From: Aestuariivita boseongensis
GTDB lineage: Bacteria > Pseudomonadota > Alphaproteobacteria > Rhodobacterales > Rhodobacteraceae
NCBI RefSeq assembly: GCF_001262635.1
Contig: NZ_JXYH01000026.1
Span: 1 to 55,767, forward strand
Direction of reading: 5' to 3'
Length of the DNA: 55,767 nt
Part shown: one piece after another, positions 46,457-55,767 of the stretch
Position numbering within the stretch: position 1 is the first letter of the stretch
How the letters are laid out: each line of letters starts with the position of its first letter
Translations under genes and position numbers: made by a program
The notes under the pieces: model-generated
Database searches by the model: none
Told to the model about the DNA's origin: nothing
The model's input: only the letters and a program-made list of their open reading frames with translations

Positions 46457-46541
46457 GTCTTTTCCCCCCTAAATTGGGAAAGCCTAAGTCTCATCCGATT
46501 TTGTAGCAAGGTTTGAGGGTTTTCAGAGCCGAAACCGCCTT

Positions 46542-47219
46542 TCATTTCCACGCAAATGCAGGCTGTTCAAAATGCGCGGCCCGCGTCTGTTGCCCCCGAA
46601 TGGCCACTTGGCGGAACTGGTACAGGATCGCGGCTGTCGGGGCGAAAATGTAATGCCCCAGACTTGGAAAAAAGGCCGACAGCACCGGTTGCGTTCCGTG
46701 ATCGGCGTCTTTCAGTCGTGGAATGTCCGGGCTGTTCAGCTCAGCAAAGGACAGATGATGTACCTGGGCCACCTCGGACGGGTCTGGTCGCATAGCCCGG
46801 ATATCTTCGGCCCACATCACAAACGGGCTGATGCAGAAACCAGACCGCGTCGGGAAATCATCGAGCCGCCCCAGAATATCCTGCTCGGTCAGGGTCAGGC
46901 CCAGCTCCTCCTCCAATTCCCGCAGGGCGGCTTGCTGGGCGGTCTCTCCGTCATCCAGCCGCCCGCCGGGCAGGGCGTATTGCCCGCTGTGGCGGTTGAT
47001 CGTCTGCGGGCGCATCGTCACCAGTACACTGGCCTGGTCACCGTCATCATGGGGCGCGATCACCACCGCCACGGCGGCCCGGCGCAGCCCGTCCTGTTGC
47101 GCCCTTTCGATGGGGAAGGACCGCACGCGTGACGTAATGACATCTCGCAGGGGGACAGAAAATGAGTGATCCGTCACGGGTAACCTGTTTGGTTGCTGAA
47201 AACGCTTCTGCCTATCCAT
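46542..47219 (-). CDS. NUDIX hydrolase (CoA pyrophosphatase-like)
   Basis: A 225-residue hydrolase. NUDIX box GRLDDGETAQQAALRELEEE (followed by LGL) is complete with Glu catalytic residues, and LPGG precedes it. The arrangement resembles coenzyme-A diphosphatase (NudL-like). Start ATG 47219 (MDRQKRFQQPNRLPV) has GGAAG upstream; an in-frame longer reading (47249) is less likely. Divergent from the downstream SDR gene. Confidence 0.87.
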   Translation of the reverse strand: MDRQKRFQQPNRLPVTDHSFSVPLRDVITSRVRSFPIERAQQDGLRRAAVAVVIAPHDDGDQASVLVTMRPQTINRHSGQYALPGGRLDDGETAQQAALRELEEELGLTLTEQDILGRLDDFPTRSGFCISPFVMWAEDIRAMRPDPSEVAQVHHLSFAELNSPDIPRLKDADHGTQPVLSAFFPSLGHYIFAPTAAILYQFRQVAIRGQQTRAAHFEQPAFAWK

Positions 47220-47282
47220 GACAAACTTCCGCTGTGCAGGCCATGCCAATCCGCTATCTCTTGGATCAGCGGAGGATTTGAG

Positions 47283-48104
47283 ATGACCATCACAACCGAT
47301 TTCACAGGCAAGACCGTCATCGTCGTCGGCGGCACCAGCGGCATCAATCGCGGAATAGCCGAGACATTCGCCCGCTCAGGCGCCCGCGTCGCCGTGGCCA
47401 GCAGATCGCAAGAGAAAGTGGACGACACGGTGACCGCCCTCACCGAAGCGGGCGCGGAGACGGCCATGGGCGTGGCCTTCGACGTGCGCGACGCGGATGC
47501 CGTGGCCAAAGGCCTGCAGCAGATGCATGAGGCGTTGGGCGATTTCGATATCCTGATCTCGGGGGCTGCGGGCAATTTCCCGGCACTCATGGCCGAAATG
47601 TCGGTGAATGCCTTCCGCACGGTGGTCGAAATTGATCTGATGGGCACCGTCCATCTAATGAAGGCCGCTTATCCGCTGCTCAAACGGCCCGGCGCGAGCG
47701 TCATCAGCATCTCTGCCCCGCAGGCATTTCTGCCTTACGAAGGGCAGGCCCATGTCTGTGCGGCGAAGGCCGGCGTCGACATGATCACCCGTACTCTTGC
47801 GCTGGAATGGTCGCCTGAGGGGATCCGCATCAATTCGGTTGTGCCGGGGTATATCGCTGATACCGAAGGTGCGCGCAGGCTGGCCCCGACGGAACAGGCG
47901 CTTGAGATGGTGCGCCGCAACATCCCGCAGGGTCGTCTGGGGGCTGTGCAGGATGTGGCCAATAGCTGTCTCTGGCTTGCGTCCGATCTGGCGGACCATG
48001 TGACCGGGCAGGTGATCTCGGTCGATGGGGGGCTTTATCAGCGCGGCTCCGGCCAGTTGGGTCAGATGATCGGCCAGATGCTGCGCAGCAAAAGCGGAGG
48101 GTAA
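47283..48104 (+). CDS. SDR-family reductase, peroxisomal 2,4-dienoyl-CoA reductase-like
   Basis: A 273-residue short-chain dehydrogenase/reductase beginning MTITTDFTGKTVIVVGG. Cofactor motif GGTSGINRG and AAGNF segment are present. The active-site Tyr of YxxxK is absent; the segment reads HVCAAKAGVDMITRTLA, with Val at the Tyr position but Lys retained. The segments AGNF, NAFRTVVEIDLMGT and WSPEGIRINSVVPGYI resemble mammalian DECR2-like reductases, which also lack the Tyr. So a 2,4-dienoyl-CoA reductase role is plausible. GGAGG ribosome site is present. Next gene is another SDR 3 bp away. Confidence 0.85.
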   Translation: MTITTDFTGKTVIVVGGTSGINRGIAETFARSGARVAVASRSQEKVDDTVTALTEAGAETAMGVAFDVRDADAVAKGLQQMHEALGDFDILISGAAGNFPALMAEMSVNAFRTVVEIDLMGTVHLMKAAYPLLKRPGASVISISAPQAFLPYEGQAHVCAAKAGVDMITRTLALEWSPEGIRINSVVPGYIADTEGARRLAPTEQALEMVRRNIPQGRLGAVQDVANSCLWLASDLADHVTGQVISVDGGLYQRGSGQLGQMIGQMLRSKSGG

Positions 48105-48107
48105 GCC

Positions 48108-48785
48108 ATGACAACGGCTCTGATCATCGGCGCAGGTGCGGGGCTTTCGGCCTCGCTTGCCCGGAAACTTGCGGCGCGCGGGCACAAGCTGGTGCTGGCG
48201 GCGCGCGACATCTCGGACCTGGGCGCTCTGGCCGAGGAAACCAGCGCAACCTGCGTGCCCTGCAATGCCCGCGACCGCGCAGATATGGAGCGTCTTTTCG
48301 AAGCGGTCGACGCCACCGGAACGCCCCTGTCGGTCGCTATCTATAACCCCAGCGCCCGCGTGCGTGGACCGGTGCAGGAGCTTGATCCAGAGGCGGTCGA
48401 AGACGCGATCCTGACCACGGCATATGGCGCATTCCTGATGGCGCATCACGCGGCCAAGCGGATGCTGCCACAGGGCAGGGGCGCGATGCTCTTTACCGGC
48501 GCGTCGGCGGGTGTGAAGGGCTTTGCGCAGTCTTCCACCTTCGCCATGGGCAAGTTTGCGTTGCGGGGTCTTTGCCAGTCACTGGCGCGAGAATTGCATC
48601 CGCAGGGCATCCATATCGGTCATTTCGTCATTGATGGCGGGATCACCAAAACACCCGAAGACAACCCGGGGAATGCCCGCCTTGATCCCGATGCGATCGC
48701 CGACAGTTACATGCATTTCCTGGACCAGCACCCCTCGTCCTGGGCGTGGGAGATCGAGCTGCGCCCATGGGTCGAAAGGTTCTAA
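48108..48785 (+). CDS. SDR-family protein with Phe in place of catalytic Tyr
   Basis: A 225-residue SDR-like protein. Cofactor motif ALIIGAGAGLSASLARKLAA is close to TGxxxGxG. The expected Tyr is replaced by Phe in FAMGKFALRGLCQSLARELH (FxxxK), and FTGASAGVKG holds the Ser. The HIGHFVIDGGI segment resembles an SDR subgroup in which this substitution seems conserved, from memory. Catalytic capacity is therefore doubtful or different. Immediately downstream of the first SDR, so likely co-expressed. Confidence 0.82.
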   Translation: MTTALIIGAGAGLSASLARKLAARGHKLVLAARDISDLGALAEETSATCVPCNARDRADMERLFEAVDATGTPLSVAIYNPSARVRGPVQELDPEAVEDAILTTAYGAFLMAHHAAKRMLPQGRGAMLFTGASAGVKGFAQSSTFAMGKFALRGLCQSLARELHPQGIHIGHFVIDGGITKTPEDNPGNARLDPDAIADSYMHFLDQHPSSWAWEIELRPWVERF

Positions 48786-48841
48786 GCCGGGGGTGAAACT
48801 GGCCCTATGCAAGCCGGCCCTCCAGGCGTAGCGTCGCCGCC

Positions 48842-50068
48842 ATGACCCATGCCATCCATGACAGCGCCTATTCCTGGACGCGCCTGCTGATCACGCTGGC
48901 CATCGGCATGATTGCCAATGTGGGCATGTGGGCCATCATCGTGATCATGCCCGCGGTCGAGGTCGAATTCGAAGCGACCCGCGCGGCGGCGTCCATGCCT
49001 TATACGCTGACGATGATTGGCTTTGCCCTGGGCAACATGCTGATCGGCCGGCTGGTCGACCGGTTCGGTGTAACTTTGGCGCTGAACGGCGCGGCGCTGG
49101 GGATCGCGGCGGGGTTTCTGCTGTCGACCTTTGCGCCGTCGATGGCGGTTCTGTCGCTTACGCACCTGATTTTGGGGTTGGGCACGGCGGTGGGCTTCGG
49201 CCCGCTGATCGCCGATATCTCTCACTGGTTTCTCAAGCGGCGTGGGATCGCTGTCGCGCTGGTGGCTAGCGGAAACTACCTGTCGGGCGCGATCTGGCCC
49301 ACGCTTCTTGTCGACATGCTGGCTGAAAGCGGTTGGAGGCAGGTCTATATCACTCTTGCCATTCTGGCCGTCGTGATCATCCCGCCGCTCTCGCTTCTGT
49401 TGCGGCGCAGGGTTCCGGATGACGCGCATGGCGTCGCCGATGCGGCCAATGCCCTGCGCGCGCGCAGCGTCGGGCTCAGCCCCCGCACGCTCCAGTATCT
49501 TCTGGGCCTTGCAGGTATCGGCTGCTGCGTGGCCATGTCCATGCCGCAGGTCCATATCGTGGCCTATTGCGTGGGTCTGGGCTATGGCCCCGCTGTCGGG
49601 GCCGAGATGCTGTCGCTCATGCTTTTGGGGGGCGTGGTCAGCCGTATCATCTCGGGCCTCTTGGCCGATAGGCTGGGCGGTGTGATGACGCTCCTGATCG
49701 GATCGGTCCTTCAAGCGATTGCGCTCTTTCTCTATTTGCCCTGGGACGGGATGGTGTCGCTTTACATCATCAGCCTGATGTTCGGCTTGGCGCAGGGCGG
49801 TATCGTGCCATCCTATGCGCTGGTCGTACGCGAATACATGCCCGCGAAAGAGGCAGGCCAGCGCGTGGGTTTCGTGATGATGATGACCATTCTCGGCATG
49901 GCGCTGGGCGGCTGGATGTCGGGCTGGATCTATGATGTCAGCGGCAGCTACCAGATGGCCTTCGTGAACGGCATTCTCTGGAACGGGCTGAACATCGCGA
50001 TCATGCTGTGGCTCTTGTCCCGCAGCAGGCCAAGGGCGCCGCGGCCCGTCGCCGGGGTGGCGGGCTGA
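48842..50068 (+). CDS. Major facilitator superfamily transporter
   Basis: A 408-residue 12-TM MFS transporter. Features: MIANVGMWAIIVIMPAVEVE in TM1, GNMLIGRLVDRFGVTLAL (motif A-like GRLVDRFG), and an oxalate/formate-type family pattern. The substrate is unknown. Its last codons and TGA stop (50066-50068) lie in a repeat module that also holds the stop of the convergent trhO gene. It follows the SDR pair by 56 bp on the same strand. Confidence 0.88.
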   Translation: MTHAIHDSAYSWTRLLITLAIGMIANVGMWAIIVIMPAVEVEFEATRAAASMPYTLTMIGFALGNMLIGRLVDRFGVTLALNGAALGIAAGFLLSTFAPSMAVLSLTHLILGLGTAVGFGPLIADISHWFLKRRGIAVALVASGNYLSGAIWPTLLVDMLAESGWRQVYITLAILAVVIIPPLSLLLRRRVPDDAHGVADAANALRARSVGLSPRTLQYLLGLAGIGCCVAMSMPQVHIVAYCVGLGYGPAVGAEMLSLMLLGGVVSRIISGLLADRLGGVMTLLIGSVLQAIALFLYLPWDGMVSLYIISLMFGLAQGGIVPSYALVVREYMPAKEAGQRVGFVMMMTILGMALGGWMSGWIYDVSGSYQMAFVNGILWNGLNIAIMLWLLSRSRPRAPRPVAGVAG

Positions 50069-50080
50069 AGCCCGCCCTAC
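50059..50080 (-). repeat. Single palindromic module containing the stop codons of two convergent genes
   Basis: GGCGGGCTGAAGCCCG, then CCCTAC: a 22-nt unit. It contains the MFS stop TGA (50066-50068) and, on the minus strand, the trhO stop TAG (50077-50079). The unit is the same as the arm of the pair at the window start. Confidence 0.8.
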
Positions 50081-50982
50081 GAGCCGGCCAGATGTGCCTC
50101 GCCCCGTTCGCGGGCAAGCCGGATCTGTTTCTGGCGTTCCCGGAAACGTATCTTGTCGGCCTCTGACGTCTCATCAATGCAGTGATGGCAGGACACCCCG
50201 GCCTCGTACTCGGGACGCTTCTGATTTTCCGGCAGGATCGGACGGCGGCAGCCATGGCACAGCAGATGCGGCCCCTCCTTCAACCCGTGACCCACGCTGA
50301 CCCGGTTGTCGAAGACAAAGCATTCGCCCTGCCAGGTGCTTTGTTCCTGCGGCACTTCCTCTAGGTATTTCAGGATGCCGCCTTTCAGGTGAAAGACATC
50401 CTCAACCCCCTGACCCAACAGGTAATTCGTCGATTTCTCACAGCGTATCCCGCCGGTGCAGAACATCGCGATCTTCTTGTTGTGGAAGCGGTGCTTGTTT
50501 TCTTCCCACCAGGCGGGGAAATCCCGAAAGCTGGCCGTTTCGGGGTCAACTGCGCCCTCGAAGGTGCCGATCGCCACCTCGTAATCATTGCGCGTGTCGA
50601 TCACCGCCACATCCGGGCGGCGGATCAGATCGTTCCAGTCCGCAGGCTCCACGTAATGGCCCACCCGCGCCTTGGGGTCGACATCAGGCTGGCCCATCGT
50701 CACGATCTCGCGCTTCAGCCGCACCTTCATGCGGGGAAAAGGCGGATGGTCCGACCAGCTTTCCTTCCATTCCAAATCGGCGCAGCCGGGCAGGGCGCGG
50801 ATATGATCCAGCACACGGGCAATACCCGCCTCGGGCCCCGCGATCGTGCCGTTGATCCCCTCCTGCGCCAGCAGAAGCGTGCCCTTGACCCCTTCGCCAC
50901 AGCACAGCTTGGCCAGCGGCGCTTTGAGCGCGCCGGCATCCTCGAACCGGGTAAAGTGATAAAGGGCGGCAATCTTGTACAT
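50077..50982 (-). CDS. trhO: tRNA uridine(34) hydroxylase, rhodanese family
   Basis: Rhodanese-domain protein (YceA/TrhO) that makes 5-hydroxyuridine at tRNA wobble U34 in an oxygen-dependent way. 301 residues from ATG 50982 (MYKIAALYHFTRFEDAG). The active-site loop FCTGGIRCEKSTNYLL carries the catalytic Cys, preceded by an N-terminal UPF0176 domain. A Cys-rich C-terminal segment (LLCHGCRRP and SCHHCID) may bind zinc. The ATG lies in an unremarkable ribosome-site context. Confidence 0.92.
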   Translation of the reverse strand: MYKIAALYHFTRFEDAGALKAPLAKLCCGEGVKGTLLLAQEGINGTIAGPEAGIARVLDHIRALPGCADLEWKESWSDHPPFPRMKVRLKREIVTMGQPDVDPKARVGHYVEPADWNDLIRRPDVAVIDTRNDYEVAIGTFEGAVDPETASFRDFPAWWEENKHRFHNKKIAMFCTGGIRCEKSTNYLLGQGVEDVFHLKGGILKYLEEVPQEQSTWQGECFVFDNRVSVGHGLKEGPHLLCHGCRRPILPENQKRPEYEAGVSCHHCIDETSEADKIRFRERQKQIRLARERGEAHLAGS

Positions 50983-51078
50983 GGCGGCGACATACGTCCG
51001 ACCCGCCCTGCGTACAAGAGCCCGCATTGACGCGGCCCGCCAAGACACCTACCCCTGACCGCAAAAGCGGAGGTTCCC

Positions 51079-51678
51079 ATGACCCAGGCCCTGATCGTCA
51101 TCGACGTGCAAAACGATTTCTGCCCCGGCGGCGCGCTGGCGGTCCCTGAAGGCGACCAGATCGTGCCCGGGATAAACGCGTTGATGGCGGAATATCCGGT
51201 GGTCATCCTGACCCAGGACTGGCACCCGGCGGGCCATTCCTCCTTCGCCTCCTCACATGGGGGCAAAGCGCCCTATGACATGACCCAGATGCCTTATGGC
51301 CCGCAGGTGCTGTGGCCCGATCATTGCATCCAGGGCTCCATCGGTGCGCAGTTCCATGCCGATCTGACCACGGACCGCGCCGATCTGATCATCCGCAAGG
51401 GGTTCAACCCGGCCATCGACAGCTATTCCGCGTTTTTTGAAAACGACCACAGCACGCCCACCGGGCTGGAAGGCTATTTGAAAACCCGCGGCATCACCGA
51501 TCTGACGATGGTTGGGCTGGCTACGGATTTTTGCGTGAATTTTTCGGCGGTGGATGCGGCGAAACTGGGCTTTTCGGTCACCGTGCGCTCGGATCTGTGC
51601 CGGGCGATTGATCTTGATGGATCCCTGGCTGCAGCCCGGACGGGAATGCAGGAAGCGGGTGTGCATATCATCGGTTAG
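51079..51678 (+). CDS. pncA: Nicotinamidase
   Basis: Hydrolyses nicotinamide to nicotinate in the NAD salvage route. 199 residues. Catalytic Asp in LIVIDVQNDFCPGGALAV, Lys in IIRKGFNP, and Cys in GLATDFCVNFSAVDA, with metal ligands in DWHPAGHSSFASSH; these match the Asp-Lys-Cys triad. Ribosome site GGAGG precedes ATG 51079. Followed by a hybrid kinase and pncB. Confidence 0.94.
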   Translation: MTQALIVIDVQNDFCPGGALAVPEGDQIVPGINALMAEYPVVILTQDWHPAGHSSFASSHGGKAPYDMTQMPYGPQVLWPDHCIQGSIGAQFHADLTTDRADLIIRKGFNPAIDSYSAFFENDHSTPTGLEGYLKTRGITDLTMVGLATDFCVNFSAVDAAKLGFSVTVRSDLCRAIDLDGSLAAARTGMQEAGVHIIG

Positions 51679-51792
51679 GCTGACCGCAAACCGCTTCTCC
51701 TACAGGTCGCCATTACACCCGAAACGCGGTCGCAAATTCTTAAGACCTTTGCGCCATCCTGCCTTTGGGGGCAGGCATCATTGTGGGGCAAA

Positions 51793-54030
<2,238 letters not shown>

Positions 54031-54096
54031 TTACCCCCTTGGCGCGCCCCGCCCCGCTGGCGTATCAAACCGCCACCACGTTGCAGGAGACGCGCC

Positions 54097-55386
54097 ATGG
54101 ATATCGCCACCCGGGTCTGGAACCACAAATGGAAGATCGACCCGATCGTCCGGTCTCTGATCGACACGGATTTCTATAAACTGCTGATGTGCCAATCGGT
54201 CTTCCGCAACCGCCCCGACACGCAAGTCACGTTTTCTCTCATCAACCGCTCCAAACACGTGCCCCTCGCCCGCCTGATCGACGAGGGCGAGCTGCGCGAA
54301 CAGCTTGACCACATCCGCTCCCTCTCGCTGACGCGCGGAGAAAGCACCTGGCTGCGCGGCAACACCTTCTATGGCAAACGCCAGATGTTCCGCCCCGATT
54401 TCATGGAGTGGTTCGAAAACCTTCGCCTGCCGCCCTACCACCTGGAACGGGTGGGCGATCAGTACGAACTCACCTTCGAAGGCAGCTGGCCCGAGGTCAT
54501 GCTCTGGGAAATCCCCGCCCTCGCCGTGCTGATGGAATTGCGCGGCCGCGCGGTGCTGAACGAAATGGGCCGGTTCGAACTGCAGGTCCTCTATGCCCGC
54601 GCCATGACCAAGCTGTGGGAAAAGGTCCAACGCCTGCGCAGTCAGCCCGCCCTGCGCATTGCCGATTTCGGCACACGGCGTAGGCACAGCTTCCTCTGGC
54701 AGGACTGGTGCGTGCAGGCCATGTTCGAAGGGCTGGGCGACAGCTTCGTGGGCACCTCCAACTGCCTGATCGCCAAGAACCGCGATCTTGAGGCGATCGG
54801 CACCAACGCCCACGAACTCCCCATGGTCTATGCCGCTCTGGCCGATACCGACGCCGACCTGGCCCAGGCCCCCTATGACGTGCTGTCCGACTGGCATGAA
54901 GAGCATGAGGGCAACCTGCGCATCATCCTGCCCGACACCTACGGCACCGACGGCTTTCTGGAAAACGCGCCCGACTGGCTGACCCAATGGACGGGCATCC
55001 GCATCGATTCAGGCGACCCGGCCGAGGGGGCCGAAACCGCCATCCGCTGGTGGCAATCCCGCGGCGAGGACCCGAGGGAGAAGCTGGTGATCTTCTCTGA
55101 CGGTCTGGACGTGGACAAAATCCTGGAGCTTTACGCGCAGTTCGCCGGCCGCGTGAAGGTGTCCTTCGGCTGGGGGACGTTGCTGACAAATGATTTCCGC
55201 GGCCTCACCCCCGACGACCGCCTCGCGCCGTTTTCCCTGGTGTGCAAGGCGGTGTCAGCAAACGGACGACCGACGGTGAAACTGTCGGACAACCCGAACA
55301 AGGCGATGGGGCCGGAGGATCAGATTGACCGGTATAAGCGGGTGTTTGGGGTTGGGGAGCAGGAACGGCTGGAGGTTGTGGTTTAA
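54097..55386 (+). CDS. pncB: Nicotinate phosphoribosyltransferase
   Basis: Converts nicotinate, PRPP and ATP to nicotinate mononucleotide, following PncA in NAD salvage. 429 residues, typical. The segments [52 protein letters not shown] in outline (with the phosphorylated His in GTNAHE) and [14 protein letters not shown] are diagnostic. GGAGA ribosome site precedes ATG. The AT-richer region begins directly after its stop. Confidence 0.95.
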   Translation: MDIATRVWNHKWKIDPIVRSLIDTDFYKLLMCQSVFRNRPDTQVTFSLINRSKHVPLARLIDEGELREQLDHIRSLSLTRGESTWLRGNTFYGKRQMFRPDFMEWFENLRLPPYHLERVGDQYELTFEGSWPEVMLWEIPALAVLMELRGRAVLNEMGRFELQVLYARAMTKLWEKVQRLRSQPALRIADFGTRRRHSFLWQDWCVQAMFEGLGDSFVGTSNCLIAKNRDLEAIGTNAHELPMVYAALADTDADLAQAPYDVLSDWHEEHEGNLRIILPDTYGTDGFLENAPDWLTQWTGIRIDSGDPAEGAETAIRWWQSRGEDPREKLVIFSDGLDVDKILELYAQFAGRVKVSFGWGTLLTNDFRGLTPDDRLAPFSLVCKAVSANGRPTVKLSDNPNKAMGPEDQIDRYKRVFGVGEQERLEVVV

Positions 55387-55393
55387 GGAATTG

Positions 55394-55418
55394 GAACATA
55401 TAAAGAACGAAAATGTTC
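55394..55418. promoter_or_regulatory. Inverted repeat upstream of the terminal ORF
   Basis: GAACAT (55394-55399) and ATGTTC (55413-55418) are perfect 6-bp arms with a 13-bp AT-rich spacer, 16 bp before the ATG of the terminal partial ORF and after pncB. Position suits a repressor site or a hairpin ending pncB; unresolved. Confidence 0.4.
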
Positions 55419-55434
55419 TACAGGTAGAGTAGTA

Positions 55435-55767
55435 ATGCCCTCAGTAATTTCTAAGATTGTACAAAAGTGTGGTGACTACCGCCAGGATGACGGGTTCGAG
55501 TTTGACGAAGTTCACGTGACCAATTGGGCAAATCAATTCCCAGAAGGTCAACGCGCCCAAATACTTACTTGCGTTGAGAATGCACTATCGGTTTGCTACT
55601 TTTCTAAGTCCGAAGCGGAAAGCTGGCTGAAAGAAGTTGTGAAAAATGAAGAGTTCAGTGGCTCTGATCCTGCAGGCTTCTGGAAGTCTGCCAATCTACT
55701 GAATATCCAAGCGAGGGGCAGAAGCCAACGCGAGATGCTTGTGATCTTAGGGTCAGGACCCATTGAT
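55435..55767 (+). CDS. Partial ORF of unknown function, truncated at the right edge
   Basis: An open frame of 111 codons from ATG 55435, running off the window. It begins MPSVISKIVQKCGDY and continues with WANQFPEGQRAQILTC, a YFSKSEAESWLKEVV helix, FWKSANLLNIQA and RGRSQREMLVILGSGPID. Codon use differs from neighbours (ATA, TTA, CTA, AGG, AGA), and the DNA is visibly AT-richer than the rest of the window. From memory the W-x2-QF start and the later Q..G.SQ..ML pattern recall the N-terminal region of phosphoribosyltransferase-like (PRTase-CE) proteins of predicted conflict systems; this is unverified. Horizontal acquisition is likely. Confidence 0.6.
   Translation, partial: MPSVISKIVQKCGDYRQDDGFEFDEVHVTNWANQFPEGQRAQILTCVENALSVCYFSKSEAESWLKEVVKNEEFSGSDPAGFWKSANLLNIQARGRSQREMLVILGSGPID

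Overview
The window looks like chromosome from a GC-rich alphaproteobacterium of the Rhodobacteraceae (Roseobacter group). The evidence is the gene order ubiE-ubiB / mutM-enoyl-CoA hydratase-rpsT-dnaA-dnaN-recF-gyrB, the serB // serC-serA arrangement, a Hint-domain protein, an IalB-family protein, and the strong GC bias at third codon positions. No rRNA, tRNA, CRISPR array or intact insertion sequence was recognised. Genus assignment is inference.

Layout. 1-3.1 kb: a DUF1330 protein coupled to two polyamine-type ABC permeases with unusual N-terminal additions. 3.1-8.7 kb (minus): lytic transglycosylase, RNase R, a DUF2064/TIGR04282 protein and dapE. 8.9-12.2 kb: a Hint-domain protein, then (minus) a small conserved protein, dapD and a threonine dehydratase-like enzyme. 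dapD and dapE put two lysine/diaminopimelate steps close together. 12.2-18.2 kb: LOG-family protein, a small conserved protein, rlmN, IalB-like protein, asparaginase, LysR regulator and a methyltransferase. 18.3-22.7 kb: serine biosynthesis (serB, serC, serA) around a small secreted HExxH protein. 23-26.4 kb: a NitT/TauT/THI5-like ABC importer and a serine/threonine phosphatase. 26.5-29.4 kb: kbl-tdh threonine catabolism with an XRE-cupin regulator. 29.6-34.1 kb: thiolase, then ubiE-ubiB with a QueG-like iron-sulfur protein. 34.2-45 kb: mutM, enoyl-CoA hydratase, EamA transporter, rpsT, dnaA, dnaN, recF, LysE, gyrB. 45-51 kb: a coupled oxidoreductase/SnoaL pair, NUDIX hydrolase, two SDRs lacking the usual catalytic Tyr, MFS transporter and trhO. 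51-55.4 kb: pncA, a hybrid sensor kinase and pncB (NAD salvage). From 55.4 kb the composition becomes AT-richer and an unfamiliar ORF runs off the edge.

Most of the window is ordinary core genome. The less ordinary material is mainly non-coding: (i) a family of 22-nt palindromic modules, single or as inverted pairs, that repeatedly contain the stop codons of adjacent genes, including dnaA; (ii) a cluster of four palindromes all centred on TGACGCA/TGCGTCA between a methyltransferase gene and serB; (iii) a second dispersed motif, GGTATTT...CAGAAGAAG, at gene ends, usually behind a GC hairpin; and (iv) perfect inverted repeats in several promoter regions. The best candidate for an accessory system is the truncated AT-rich ORF at the right edge, whose identity cannot be settled from this window.
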